From the NCBI GenBank assembly GCA_036985855.1, contig BTQL01000022.1, positions 1 through 31,085 on the forward strand: DNA of 31,085 bases, read 5' to 3'. The stretch comes from B3-G11 sp036985855 (GTDB lineage Bacteria; Actinomycetota; Acidimicrobiia; Spongiisociales; UBA5794). Numbering within the stretch: position 1 is the first letter of the stretch; every line of letters starts with the position of its first letter. Shown piece after piece: positions 31,021-31,085 of this stretch. A program made the translations under genes and the position numbers. The notes under the pieces were generated by a model, which saw only the letters and a list, made by a program, of their open reading frames with translations, was not told where the DNA came from and did not search any database.

Positions 31021-31085
31021 GTGTGCTATCAGAATTCGGTCCTGGACCGGGCTCTGGTGACGGATGAAGGCAGCGGGCTGGATGT
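31021..31085 (+). CDS. N-terminal fragment of an SOS-controlled gene, probably leaderless
   Basis: Only about 21 codons are visible, (M)CYQNSVLDRALVTDEGSGLD in the open frame; an ATG two codons upstream (31015) is the alternative start. GTG 31021 coincides with the start of transcription expected from the -10 at 31009-31014, which would give a leaderless mRNA; no Shine-Dalgarno is present. The product cannot be identified from so few residues. In Actinobacteria, genes directly behind such LexA boxes include DUF222/HNH-type (13E12 repeat) proteins, lexA, recA and DNA polymerase genes; that is a prior, not evidence. Confidence 0.45.
   Translation, partial: MCYQNSVLDRALVTDEGSGLD

Noticed and set aside
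1..31085. CRISPR arrays, insertion sequences, attachment sites, rRNA and further tRNAs.
   Set aside because: None was seen when reading both strands. Only one tRNA (Gln) could be folded, and no transposase, integrase or regularly spaced repeats were found.

Overview
The window looks like a chromosomal segment of a moderately high-GC actinobacterium. The lineage is inferred, not shown; an Acidimicrobiia-like or other uncultured lineage would fit. Three things point to Actinobacteria: a 27-codon gene for the small ribosomal protein bL37, a LexA box of the TCGAAC-N4-GTTCGA type, and many GTG/TTG starts with TANNNT-type -10 elements. The left 17.4 kb is dense housekeeping sequence. The right 13.6 kb is a looser accessory region with decayed genes.

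Positions 1-4100 hold a cut-off UMF1-type MFS transporter (-), a lipoprotein with a zinc-metallopeptidase motif (+), bL37 (-), a DUF192-like protein (+), rsmI (+) and a small AbrB-type regulator with a zinc ribbon (-). Positions 4201-17439 are almost entirely on the + strand: metG, tatD, rsmA, ispE, tRNA-Gln(UUG), glmU, prs, aceK, yjbQ, rplY (CTC form), pth, glpK, pgsA and a short-chain epimerase. Many of these overlap by a few bases or nearly touch, so translation is probably coupled. They cover tRNA charging and recycling, rRNA methylation, isoprenoid precursors, cell-wall UDP-GlcNAc, PRPP and glycerol-3-phosphate/phosphatidylglycerol synthesis. An isocitrate dehydrogenase kinase/phosphatase sits among them.

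Positions 17440-22115 are on the - strand: a CLC chloride channel with CBS and TrkA-C domains, an MFS permease, an ArsR-type regulator whose N-terminus is broken across frames, and a rhodanese-CBS fusion. The rhodanese is the most striking object in the window. Its reading frame is intact for 268 codons except for two UGA codons, placed exactly where the active-site C-x4-C cysteines belong, and a perfect 7-bp hairpin starts 12 nt after the second UGA. A Sec-containing rhodanese is a serious possibility, but gene decay is not excluded because the ArsR gene just upstream is damaged.

Positions 22116-23880 are mostly relics: a cyclase-type N-terminal domain broken by TAG, and an organomercurial-lyase-like piece interrupted by UGA at a likely Cys position. 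That UGA is followed by a 6-bp hairpin with a GGUC loop at fdhF-like spacing. One apparently intact small SH3-like gene lies between the two relics.

Positions 23884-31085 hold unlinked accessory genes: a two-repeat protein, a hotdog thioesterase, a SnoaL-like protein, a BBE-type flavin oxidoreductase, a thiol-dioxygenase-like cupin, a DUF3754 membrane protein, an HmuY-like anchored protein, an SRPBCC protein, a DUF4242 protein, and finally a LexA-controlled promoter with the first codons of its gene. No CRISPR array, insertion sequence, rRNA or replication origin was seen.
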